A stretch of DNA of 64,000 bases from Cyanidium caldarium (taxonomy: Eukaryota; Rhodophyta; Bangiophyceae; Cyanidiales; Cyanidiaceae). Where the stretch lies: assembly GCA_026184775.1 (NCBI GenBank), contig JANCYW010000020.1:1-64000 (forward strand), given 5' to 3'. The translations under genes were made by a program, and so were the position numbers. Below, piece after piece: positions 18,180 to 26,332 of this stretch; positions within the stretch are counted from its first letter, which is position 1, and the number at the start of each line of letters is the position of its first letter. Under the pieces are notes generated by a model. That model saw nothing but the letters and a program-made list of their open reading frames with translations, searched no databases and was not told the origin of the DNA.

Positions 18180-20375
18180 ATGGATTCTACAACACACGCT
18201 CCCATCCCGTCCCATCTTCCACCGCCTCCCGCCTCTGCTGTCGACGTCTATCGTCTGGAGAGCGCGGAGCCGACGGACGGCAAGGCGCAGCACCGGCTGG
18301 TCAACTTCTCCTTCTTCCGGTGGTGCATCGGCGAGCACGGTGAGCGGGAGGCGGTCGTGGTGCCGTTGGATGTTCTGGATGAGCCGGGCGCGCCCGAGGT
18401 GTACGCCACTGGGCAGCTGGTGGCGCGCGACGAGGACGCGCTGATGGGCAGAGTGGAGTGGAGTCTGGTGGAGGGGCGTGCCACCGAACTGTACGGCACT
18501 GTTGACGCCGTGCAGGCGTTAGAGCAGGCGAAAGCGGTGGCCGGCACTGGGGTGGTCACGTCTCGCCGACAAATACCTGTTGCTTCGGCGATCGGGCCGT
18601 TGCGGTCGTGGTGTGTGCAGTTCGGTTACGAGCCGCGCCTGTTCGTGGAGACCGACGACGCCTGGTATCACGTCGTGTACTACTATGCGGCACCGGAGTA
18701 TGTGCCGTACTTTGAGTCAGCGCGCCGCAAGTTCGAGGTGGCGGTGCGCGCCGACCTGCTGTGCGGCAAGGGCGACGGGCAGCCGCCGCCGCGGCGGGTG
18801 CGCCCCGAGGTGGACTTGTCGTACGGCTACATCCGGTTCTGTCTGTCGTTGCCGTTCGCCTCCATGCGCAGCTACAGCGAGGAACAGGTGTATACGGTGG
18901 CGCCGTTCCTGCTGGAGCAGGCAGCCGAGCTGGAGAGTTACCTGCCGCAGTCGCACTTTCTGTCGCTGTTGCGGCGACGCCACCACCAGCTGGGCGGTGC
19001 CCCGTCGCAGACACTGTCGCCCGCCGCCCTGAACGAATCGCAGCGACGGCGACTGATGCAGGCGCTGGCGGGCTTTTTGCGACGGTTGGCGCGCCGGCCG
19101 GAGGCGAAGGAGTTTTGCGCGCCGGTGGACGTGCGCAACGCGCCCGGCTACACCGAGTTGGTCGGCCAGCCGATCGACCTGGGCACCATTGCGCGTCATT
19201 TGCAGGCCGGACAGCCGTACGCAGCGGACGATCCGGCGGCCGTCGTGGCGGATATCCGGCAGGTGTGGCGCAACTGTCGGCTGTACGAGCCGGGCACCAA
19301 CCGCGAGTCGCGCAAGCTGCTCAACCGCTGTAATCGGTTGGAGATGCTGTTCGACGAGTGGCTGTTGCAGGCGGAGACGCACGTGCGACACAGCAGCGCG
19401 CCGCTGGAGGCCGAACAGGAAGCGTGGCTGGGCGATGCCGAGGGTGTTGCTGCCGCGGCACCCGTCGGGAAACGCGGCGGTGGTGGGGCGGTGGCAGGAC
19501 GCGGTCGCCGCGCCGCGAAACGATCGCGCGCTCGCGCCAGTATGGAGGGTGGTGGAGCGGCCAACGGTGCGGCCGCGTTGCCGACCGTCGCCGCATCTGC
19601 ACCGGCGGCGGCGGCCGCCGCCGCAACACCAGTGCCGCGCCATCAGCGACCGATCTGCATGTACCCGCCGTGTGCGAATGCGCCGCGGCCCAGCTCCAAG
19701 TACTGCTCCGACGAGTGCGGCTGTGCGGTGGCGGTGCTCGGTTTATCCGTGAAATACGGCACCATGCCGCGGGCGGCGCGGCAGATGCTGGTAGCGGCCG
19801 AGTTGGTGGCGCGACGGCTGGCGGCGCCCGGCGCTGCCGCCCGCGATGCCGCCGCCGCGGTGCTGCAAGAGCAGGAGGCGCGCGAAGCGGCGGTGATGCC
19901 GGTGACCCATGATTGGGGTGTGGCAGAGGGTGAAGAGGAGGAAAAAGTGCCGGAGATGCCGTCGCCTCCGTTAGCGGACGTGCCGCTGGATGCCAGCGAC
20001 GATGCCGAGGCGCAAGCGGTGCGTCGACAGCTGGCGGCGCGGCAGACCAGTCTGCAACGCCTGCACGAGCGGGCGGAGGAGCTGTCGCGACAATGCGCGG
20101 CAGCACCGGCGGATCGCTGCGGTTACGGCGGCTACTGTCAGGCGCGCATCACACCGCGCAGCACGACAGACGCGGTCGTATCTGGTGCGGACGCCGCGGT
20201 GGCCAAAAGCAGTCCGTGTCCGCTGCATGGCGATTGGCGACGACAGAAACCGATGGAGGTGGCGCGCGAACGGCACCAGCTGCGGCAGCAGATCCGCCAA
20301 CTGGCAACACGCGCCCGATCATTGCACGAGCGCCTGATGGTACGCCGCCAACAGCCCGCCGACCCTTCTTCCTAA
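18180..20375 (+). CDS. RFTS-bromodomain-CFP1-type zinc finger chromatin protein
   Basis: A 731-aa protein with an unusual domain order. Residues 20-195 resemble the DNMT1 replication-foci targeting (RFTS) domain. They show DVYRLESAE..DGK..HRLVNFSFF, then IGPLRSWCVQFGYEPRLFVE and AWYHVVYYYAAPEYVPYFES, close to the plant and animal pattern of a W.I..G, TD.AWY.L..P...Y..W. No methyltransferase domain follows. Residues 295-400 are a bromodomain (FCAPVD..NAPGYTELVGQPIDLGTI). Its acetyl-lysine-binding Asn, normally in NC..YN, is replaced by Glu370 (NCRLYEPG). Residues 492-515 (CMYPPCANAPRPSSKYCSDECG) match the C-terminal zinc finger of CFP1/Spp1, a COMPASS H3K4-methylation subunit. The final CPLHGDW plus Arg/Leu coiled coil match its end. 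A chromatin-reader role is inferred. Convergent with the sulfotransferase, 19-bp gap. Confidence 0.75.
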   Translation: MDSTTHAPIPSHLPPPPASAVDVYRLESAEPTDGKAQHRLVNFSFFRWCIGEHGEREAVVVPLDVLDEPGAPEVYATGQLVARDEDALMGRVEWSLVEGRATELYGTVDAVQALEQAKAVAGTGVVTSRRQIPVASAIGPLRSWCVQFGYEPRLFVETDDAWYHVVYYYAAPEYVPYFESARRKFEVAVRADLLCGKGDGQPPPRRVRPEVDLSYGYIRFCLSLPFASMRSYSEEQVYTVAPFLLEQAAELESYLPQSHFLSLLRRRHHQLGGAPSQTLSPAALNESQRRRLMQALAGFLRRLARRPEAKEFCAPVDVRNAPGYTELVGQPIDLGTIARHLQAGQPYAADDPAAVVADIRQVWRNCRLYEPGTNRESRKLLNRCNRLEMLFDEWLLQAETHVRHSSAPLEAEQEAWLGDAEGVAAAAPVGKRGGGGAVAGRGRRAAKRSRARASMEGGGAANGAAALPTVAASAPAAAAAAATPVPRHQRPICMYPPCANAPRPSSKYCSDECGCAVAVLGLSVKYGTMPRAARQMLVAAELVARRLAAPGAAARDAAAAVLQEQEAREAAVMPVTHDWGVAEGEEEEKVPEMPSPPLADVPLDASDDAEAQAVRRQLAARQTSLQRLHERAEELSRQCAAAPADRCGYGGYCQARITPRSTTDAVVSGADAAVAKSSPCPLHGDWRRQKPMEVARERHQLRQQIRQLATRARSLHERLMVRRQQPADPSS

Positions 20376-20394
20376 ACCGACACTCCGCCCCTCT

Positions 20395-21942
20395 TCACTC
20401 CCTATCGGCGGTCGTCGACTCCGTCCACGGCAGCGTCTCCACGCCCAGCACCTGCTGTAAATCATCGTTCCACGGCGCGTAAATATCCCGCAGCACCTCC
20501 AACAGCTCCGCGCTCGGTCGCGCCTGTGAGCGCATGCGCCCACCGAGGGCGTTTTGATGGCGGCCGGCCAGAATGTACCTCCACGGCATCTGCCGGCCGT
20601 CGTCGTCGTCCGCCACCTGCATGCCCAGAAACCGAAACACCCGCTCCATAAACGCCTGCGGGTCGCGGTCGTAATCCTCGATAAACACCACCAGCACCTG
20701 TTCCGGCGGCCAGAGCGCGTACCACGCCCGCAGATACAACGAGTAGAAACCGATGGATAGGCGGCACGGGTCGTAACCAAACTCCGGGTGCCACGCGCAC
20801 ACCCACGGATTGCCGCCGTCGTTGGCGCTGCGGCCGCGGATGCAGTCGCGCAGGGCGCGCGCCGCCTCCAGACACTCCGCATCGAGGGCGGCGCTGCTGA
20901 GGCGGGTGGCGCCGCGGAACAGGTACCGAAAGTAGTTGTAGTCGCTGACGAAGCGACTGATCGGTTCGCGCAGCGATACGATGAATCGGGTGGAGGGCGG
21001 CAGCGCCTCGCGCAGCAGCTGCGGCACCAGCAGTGGCTTGTCGGGCAGGCGCCGGCGCGCCACCGCCAACGTGCGATTGTGGCGTTGTCGCAGTCGGAAT
21101 GGGTACAGGGCGAGGCTGCGCGGTACGCCAAAGCCGCGCATGGCGTGGAAGGTGCTCGGACTGCCGTCGCCGAGGTGCGCGCGCACGTTCTCATTCACGT
21201 AGGTGCCCAGCTGGCGCGCATACGTGGTGAAGCAGTAACGACATTTGCGCACATCGCGATGTCGCTCCCGGTACTCGATGCGGCCGCGCAGGCGGCCGGG
21301 TAGCCAGCGCTCCTTGGCCCACCACATGGGCTCCTTCTGACGCACCTGCGCCGCCTCCGGATGCCGCTGAATGCGAAAGAACAGGTCGGTGGAGCCGGTT
21401 TTGGACGGCCCCAACAGGAAGAAACTCGGCAGACATAACAGCGCCGGATAATCGCCCTGGGCAGCTGCACTCGCGTTGGACGGACGCTGGCCGCCCAGCA
21501 GCGGGTGATACGGCGGCTTGCCGAATTCGTGCACCTGGCCGGCGGGAGCGTGCACACCGGTCTCGTGCGAGAACCAGCACGGCGCGTTGGGAAACGCCGC
21601 CCACAGATACTGCGGCGGCAGCTGCTCGAAGATGTGCGCCTCTCGCTGGCGGATGCGGGTGGCGTTCAGCTCGAAGAACGGCTCCAGCAGTTCGCGGCGG
21701 AACAGCTGGGCATCCTCCCGCAGTCGTCGCAGGGTGACCGATAGCGGCACAGCGTCGGCGTGGAACGCGTGGACGTCCGCTGCAGTTGATGCTCCCCGTC
21801 TCCACCGCCAAAACTGCCAAAAGCGAGAGTCGCCCTCGTCCAGCTCGAGCGAGTCGATGTGCAGCGGATCGCCCAGCGCCCAATGAAAGTACACCGCCAC
21901 CAATAAAAACGCCACCAAAAATCGCATCCCCACACTCCGCAT
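20395..21942 (-). CDS. Golgi-type carbohydrate sulfotransferase, type II membrane protein
   Basis: From ATG 21942 the product is 515 aa; a second ATG at 21927 follows five codons later. Both place a signal anchor (MRFLVAFLLVAVYFHWALG) at the N-terminus, as in Golgi type II enzymes. The same frame is open to an ATG at 22623, but that extra stretch of about 230 residues is low-complexity and would start 4 bp from the neighbouring stop. The 5'-PAPS loop is visible as FFLLGPSKTGSTDLFFRIQR, followed by KEPMWWAKERW, and the 3'-phosphate loop as SLREPISRFVSDYNYF. These match the GalNAc4S-6ST/heparan-type Sulfotransfer_1 family. It likely transfers sulfate from PAPS to polysaccharide of the cell surface or secretory path. 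The acceptor cannot be predicted. Confidence 0.82.
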   Translation of the reverse strand: MRSVGMRFLVAFLLVAVYFHWALGDPLHIDSLELDEGDSRFWQFWRWRRGASTAADVHAFHADAVPLSVTLRRLREDAQLFRRELLEPFFELNATRIRQREAHIFEQLPPQYLWAAFPNAPCWFSHETGVHAPAGQVHEFGKPPYHPLLGGQRPSNASAAAQGDYPALLCLPSFFLLGPSKTGSTDLFFRIQRHPEAAQVRQKEPMWWAKERWLPGRLRGRIEYRERHRDVRKCRYCFTTYARQLGTYVNENVRAHLGDGSPSTFHAMRGFGVPRSLALYPFRLRQRHNRTLAVARRRLPDKPLLVPQLLREALPPSTRFIVSLREPISRFVSDYNYFRYLFRGATRLSSAALDAECLEAARALRDCIRGRSANDGGNPWVCAWHPEFGYDPCRLSIGFYSLYLRAWYALWPPEQVLVVFIEDYDRDPQAFMERVFRFLGMQVADDDDGRQMPWRYILAGRHQNALGGRMRSQARPSAELLEVLRDIYAPWNDDLQQVLGVETLPWTESTTADRE

Positions 21943-22626
21943 CAACCCCGCGCTTCCGTCGGTATGATCAACGACAACGAGCGCCCGCATCCACCGCCAC
22001 CATTTCCCGCGCCTCCGACATAGCCCGCCGCGCACCCGCCGCACCACGGTCTGTCCCCGCAACCAACCCCACACCTCCGTCCACGACATCGAGTGCACCA
22101 TCGTCACTCCGATGACGTAGGCAATTTTTTTTCTCGTTCGTTGGCGCCTCTCGAGAGCTGACCCCGACGGGAACGATCGCGCAAGCGGTCGTCGCACAAG
22201 AAACACCGTAACGCACGAGCCCCTCTCCGCGTCCATCGGAACGTCGGCATCGGCGCAGATGTGTTTGTGTGTGTGTGTGTGTCCATTTTGGCACCGCGAC
22301 GACGCGTCTCCCGCGAATCGGGTCGCTGGTGCCGATTGTCGGTAGAACACGTGGGGAGGCGGTGCACCGGCCGGCTGTGTGTTGTTGCACCGCGACACGC
22401 TCTGTTGTGGACGGAAAGGTGATGGCGGTGGAGCGAGAGGGTTTGTGGAGAGCGTGGCAGGGATGGGACGTGAAGTCGTTGCCGAGGTCTGCACGGGGAG
22501 CCTCTGGGAAGGGGCGCACCGGGTCGTGGGCAACTCCGTGAATTCACACTCCGCTCGCACACACCAACACGCCTCCTCACCACCTGAGAGCGGCACCTGT
22601 TTATGCGCTGATATCCCGTTCATCGC
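21943..22626. other. Intergenic, upstream of the sulfotransferase; GT microsatellite
   Basis: No separate gene is seen. The sulfotransferase frame remains open on the minus strand through most of it, so an N-terminal extension cannot be excluded. A gt-dinucleotide run lies at about 22262-22282. A t-rich run (about 22124-22132) lies on the plus strand near the middle. Confidence 0.5.
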
Positions 22627-23505
22627 CTAGGCGCGCGGGGGCCAGTGCTTCCCGAGCAGCGCGTGCAGTAGCTCGTCGACGGCCGGTTGCACGCGTTGGG
22701 GGTAGTCTTGCGGGTCGGGCAGGACCGACTGGATCTTGCGGCACATGGCTTGCCAGCCAGCAGCCAGGCGGCGCTCATCCAAGTCCATCTCGGCGTACAG
22801 TTGGGCGGTGAGCTGCACGTTATCGGGGTGCAGAAACTCGAAGCGGCCTTCGTGTTCCGGATCGCGCGTCAGTGCTGCATAGCTGATGATACGCAGCTGC
22901 GCCCGCAAATCGTGCGCCAGCTGCTCTTCGACGGCCTCGGCGGGGGTGAGGTCGGCCGGGCTCTTGTCGGCGAAAGCGGCTGTGTCCACGCGCGCCGCCT
23001 CCAAACCAGCGGCGACGATCTCATCGGCATGCAGCACCACGGCGCGTGCCACCGCCACTCCGGGAAAACCCGAGTGGTACTGGTACGAGTCGAGTTCGGC
23101 CACCGGCACGAACAGCCGTGCCGTGTCATTTTTGCGACACGTGGCCGCCGCCGCCGAGCCGAAGCCGGCACCGGCGCGCAACAGCGACTTGTGCGCCCGC
23201 AGGTATGCGCGCCAGGTCATGGCCCGTGGCGATATCGTCTCGGGAATCGTCACCTCATCGGCGGACTCGCCAGCGGAGGTGGCATTCGGGGCCGGCGACG
23301 GCGTGTCCGGCGGGGTGGACCGCGGCGCCGACCGGGCCTGCGCCGCAAGCCGGAAGACGGAGGGCTGGCGGTCTCTGCTGCTCACTCGCCATCTTCCGCG
23401 GTACAGAAAGCAGGAGCCAACCGAAGGATCCGTCCCGCAGCGACACGGACGCGGACGCCACCGCGCCAGAGGCGCCACGAACGCGCTCACCCGCTGATGC
23501 TCCAT
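22627..23505 (-). CDS. Unknown protein, probably plastid-targeted
   Basis: A 292-aa product from the first ATG (23505); the frame extends upstream only to a TTG. The start gives MEHQRVSAFVAPLARW, Arg-rich with an A-F-V near the N-terminus. This pattern recurs in other plastid proteins of this window (PPOX, Cpn60) and is a known tendency of red-algal transit peptides. The mature part begins near TWRAYLRAHKSLLRAGAGF. It has a Gly/Ala patch (GAGFGSAAAATCRKNDTARLFVPV) and then acid-rich amphipathic helices to the end. No domain is recognised. It lies between the sulfotransferase and DDX31 genes on the same strand. It could be a cyanidiophyte-specific plastid protein; the evidence for coding is frame length, composition and the transit-like start. 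Confidence 0.55.
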   Translation of the reverse strand: MEHQRVSAFVAPLARWRPRPCRCGTDPSVGSCFLYRGRWRVSSRDRQPSVFRLAAQARSAPRSTPPDTPSPAPNATSAGESADEVTIPETISPRAMTWRAYLRAHKSLLRAGAGFGSAAAATCRKNDTARLFVPVAELDSYQYHSGFPGVAVARAVVLHADEIVAAGLEAARVDTAAFADKSPADLTPAEAVEEQLAHDLRAQLRIISYAALTRDPEHEGRFEFLHPDNVQLTAQLYAEMDLDERRLAAGWQAMCRKIQSVLPDPQDYPQRVQPAVDELLHALLGKHWPPRA

Positions 23506-23945
23506 TATCGGCGCGTCCCACAAACGACCCGTAGCAGAACTCACTCGAAAACTCAGGAACAACCCCAGTGATCGACTCGACGCCCACTCTAGGGCGTGCT
23601 GTCGACCTCACGATAACCCCTGCCGGTGGGCGGTGCGATTTGGTCACCCGGAGCAACGCTGTCCGTTCCACGACGACGGCCTGGCTGCGCCCGCCTTCGC
23701 CCGCCTGCCGCCAGAAGGCGTGCGTCCGCGGTCGATCGAACGAACGAACGAACGATCGATCGATCGATGGGGGAGGCATCGGCTGCGGACGGACGGGATG
23801 AGAATGTGAGGGTGCTCAGAACTGGAGAACATCCCGGGAAGGACGAGGCGGTCGGAAGCGCCGCCGGAGCGACGAGAAACACCGCAGGGGCCCTTTGCTC
23901 GTAAAACGGGTTTACGCATCACCGCGCCTCCTTCACGGGACTCGG
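23506..23945. other. Intergenic with tetranucleotide microsatellite
   Basis: No gene is seen. At 23732-23768 a run of cgaa/cgat tetranucleotides (four gaac steps changing to four gatc steps) forms a short microsatellite. The interval separates two minus-strand genes and should contain the 3' end of DDX31 and the promoter of the 292-aa unknown. Confidence 0.55.
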
Positions 23946-26138
23946 TTAGGCGGCAAACTCGGCCGCACGCATGGAGCGCAGGGAGAGGGGGGGCAGCGCT
24001 CGCACACGCGGCCCGTCTTTGGCAGCGTAGGGTGCGGGTATCGCGGGGACGCCCGACGACGTCTCTCGCTCGGAGTGCCGTCGTCGGCGCTTTGCGGAAT
24101 GCGCATCATCGCCGTTGGGTATTTGCGAGAGGGCAAATGCCCGCGCCAGATGCCCCAAATGCAGTCGGGAGGCGTCGAACACCTGGCGCATGGGTTTGGC
24201 GCGGGTGCGATAACTGCACAGGTACGCCCGATACGCCGCCTCGGCCAGCTGCTGTAGCGAAGCATCCGAGCGCACCGCCGCCTCTGCGCTGTTTTGCAAC
24301 GCCTGGATGCAGGCACGCGCTCGCTCCGCCGCGGATCCCTCGGCGCTCATCCCCGTCGCTGCGATCCATCGATCGGCATCGAGCGACTGCAGCGGCACGC
24401 CCAGGCGCGACTGCACCAGCGCCGCATACTCGCTTTCGTGCGGTTGCAGCAGCGTGAGGGAATGACCGGCCGAACCGAGTCGCGAAGTGCGTCCCGCCCG
24501 GTGCAAGTACTCGATGTGATCGTCGCGTGTCGGCGGATCGTATTGCACGCACAGCGTCAGGTGCTGAATGTCCAGGCCACGCGCCGCCACATCGGTGCAC
24601 AGCAGCACCCAGGTGCCGCGGCGTGCCGCCCGAAACTGTCGAAAAGCGGACACCCGCTCCGGCTGCGGCATCTCGCCGTGCATTTTCAACAGCGAGCAGC
24701 CGAGCCACGGCGGGGTGGCGGCCATCGCGGACGACAGTCGTGATAACAACGCGTGGTGCAGCTCCACCGAGTCGCAAGTCGACAAAAACACCACCGCCTT
24801 GCGGGGCGCCTCCGGTGCCGCGGCGGCGAAGGGCAGAGCGTCCGCTTCGGGGTGCGCGAGCGCCCACAACAGGCACGCCAGCGCCACAAGACGCCGCTGC
24901 GGCGGCACCACCGCGTAGAAATGGGACACCTGCGGTGCGCCCGACACGTATGCGGTGTCTGCCGATATGGTGGCAGCGTCATCGATCATCGTCACGGCCG
25001 CCCCGTGCTCCTCGGCAGACGACCGCGCCTCTGCCAGCGCCTGCACATCCTCCCGCACCGTGGCGGCCACCAGCACCGTGCCGAAATCGCCATCCAGCAG
25101 TGTCAGCGGTCCTCGCGGCGTCGTCGCCGCCGCCACCACCTCCCCCGCATTCCCCCGGTGGGCACTCAGCGTCTGCACCTGGTGGCGCACCCGCCGCACC
25201 GCGTCCCCAAACCCCATATCCAACAACCGATCGGCCTCGTCCAGCACCACCCACTTGCACTGATCGAGTCGCCAACTGCGCGTCTGCTGCAGGTGATCCA
25301 GCACCCGTCCCGGTGTGCCGATCACCACCGCAGTGCCGTGCCGCAAGCGCGCCTTCTCCGACTTGCGCTTCTCACCGCCCATCAGCGCGGTCACCACCAG
25401 CCAGTGGTACGGTCGCAACAGTGCGCGCGCCACCTCCTCCACTTGCAGACACAGCTCACGCGTGGGCGCCAGCACCAACGCCAGGGTGCCGTCGGTGCGG
25501 GCCACCTGCCGGCGACACGCCAGCATGCTGTGCGCCAGCGGCAACAAGTACGCCAACGTCTTGCCAGTGCCAGTATCGGCGCGCACATAATACACCTGTT
25601 CGCCGCCGAGCAGCTGACGTTGGCGCGGCAGTAGGGCGTGCAACACCGCCGCCTGGATGCGGGTCGGCGCGGCCAGCTGTAGGCGATGCTGCAAGTGCCG
25701 CGCCAACGACGCATCCAAACCCAGCTGCGAGAAGGAAAGCGGGCGATGGCGAGTGCGACGTTGCGTCGTGGCGGGAGCGGTCGGTGACGACTCTGACCCC
25801 ATCGGCACTTTCGTCGGGGGAGTGTACCGCTTGATCGGAAACAGCTGAGCAGTCCCATCGGACGAGCTGATGCCCTGAGCAGGGTCCGCTGCACCTATCG
25901 TGCGCTCAACGACGCTCCGTCCCGTCACCAGGTCATCGGACGACTCCCGGCCCTCCGCAGCGTCGTCGTCGTCGTCGTCGTCGTCGAGGCGGCCGCGTCG
26001 ACGCACGCGTCGGTCACGCTCTCGACCTCGCGTACCTGGCACCGCAACGCCTCTCCCGTCGCCATTTCCTGCCTCAACAACAGCTTGACGCGTACTTTCG
26101 TCAGTGTCCCCCGTCACCAGATTCAGTAACAGCACCAT
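23946..26138 (-). CDS. DDX31: DEAD-box RNA helicase of the DDX31/Dbp7 family
   Basis: A 730-aa protein from ATG 26138 (the longer frame begins at GTG). The helicase core starts with FSQLGLDASLARHLQ and the Q motif PTRIQAAVL. Motif I is ADTGTGKT, Ia APTREL, Ib TPGRVLDHL and II DEAD. The expected SAT motif reads AAT in VLVAATVRED. The C-terminal half has LSTCDSVELHHALL, CTDVAARGLDI and HRAGRTSRLGSAGHSLTLLQ. The segment GGEKRKSEKARLRHGTAVVI and the SAGHSLTLL.P.E tail are typical of DDX31/Dbp7. This family acts in the nucleolus on early 60S ribosomal precursors. The N-terminal 150 residues are acidic or basic low-complexity sequence, including a poly-Asp run encoded by (cgt)n at about 25962-25986. 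It is divergent from the acid phosphatase. Confidence 0.88.
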   Translation of the reverse strand: MVLLLNLVTGDTDESTRQAVVEAGNGDGRGVAVPGTRGRERDRRVRRRGRLDDDDDDDDAAEGRESSDDLVTGRSVVERTIGAADPAQGISSSDGTAQLFPIKRYTPPTKVPMGSESSPTAPATTQRRTRHRPLSFSQLGLDASLARHLQHRLQLAAPTRIQAAVLHALLPRQRQLLGGEQVYYVRADTGTGKTLAYLLPLAHSMLACRRQVARTDGTLALVLAPTRELCLQVEEVARALLRPYHWLVVTALMGGEKRKSEKARLRHGTAVVIGTPGRVLDHLQQTRSWRLDQCKWVVLDEADRLLDMGFGDAVRRVRHQVQTLSAHRGNAGEVVAAATTPRGPLTLLDGDFGTVLVAATVREDVQALAEARSSAEEHGAAVTMIDDAATISADTAYVSGAPQVSHFYAVVPPQRRLVALACLLWALAHPEADALPFAAAAPEAPRKAVVFLSTCDSVELHHALLSRLSSAMAATPPWLGCSLLKMHGEMPQPERVSAFRQFRAARRGTWVLLCTDVAARGLDIQHLTLCVQYDPPTRDDHIEYLHRAGRTSRLGSAGHSLTLLQPHESEYAALVQSRLGVPLQSLDADRWIAATGMSAEGSAAERARACIQALQNSAEAAVRSDASLQQLAEAAYRAYLCSYRTRAKPMRQVFDASRLHLGHLARAFALSQIPNGDDAHSAKRRRRHSERETSSGVPAIPAPYAAKDGPRVRALPPLSLRSMRAAEFAA

Positions 26139-26332
26139 TCCAGACCAAGTACGGACACCGCTCCACCGTGACGTGAGCGAAGACGACGACGACGCCGGAG
26201 AACGTGTGTGTTCGCGGGAGTGTGTGTGTGTGTGTGCGCGCGATGCGACAAGGCCGCCGATTCGCACACCTGCCCCCTACACAAACACACACACCGGCTG
26301 GACGGTTGCCAGCAGGGAGGCGCACGGCAACG

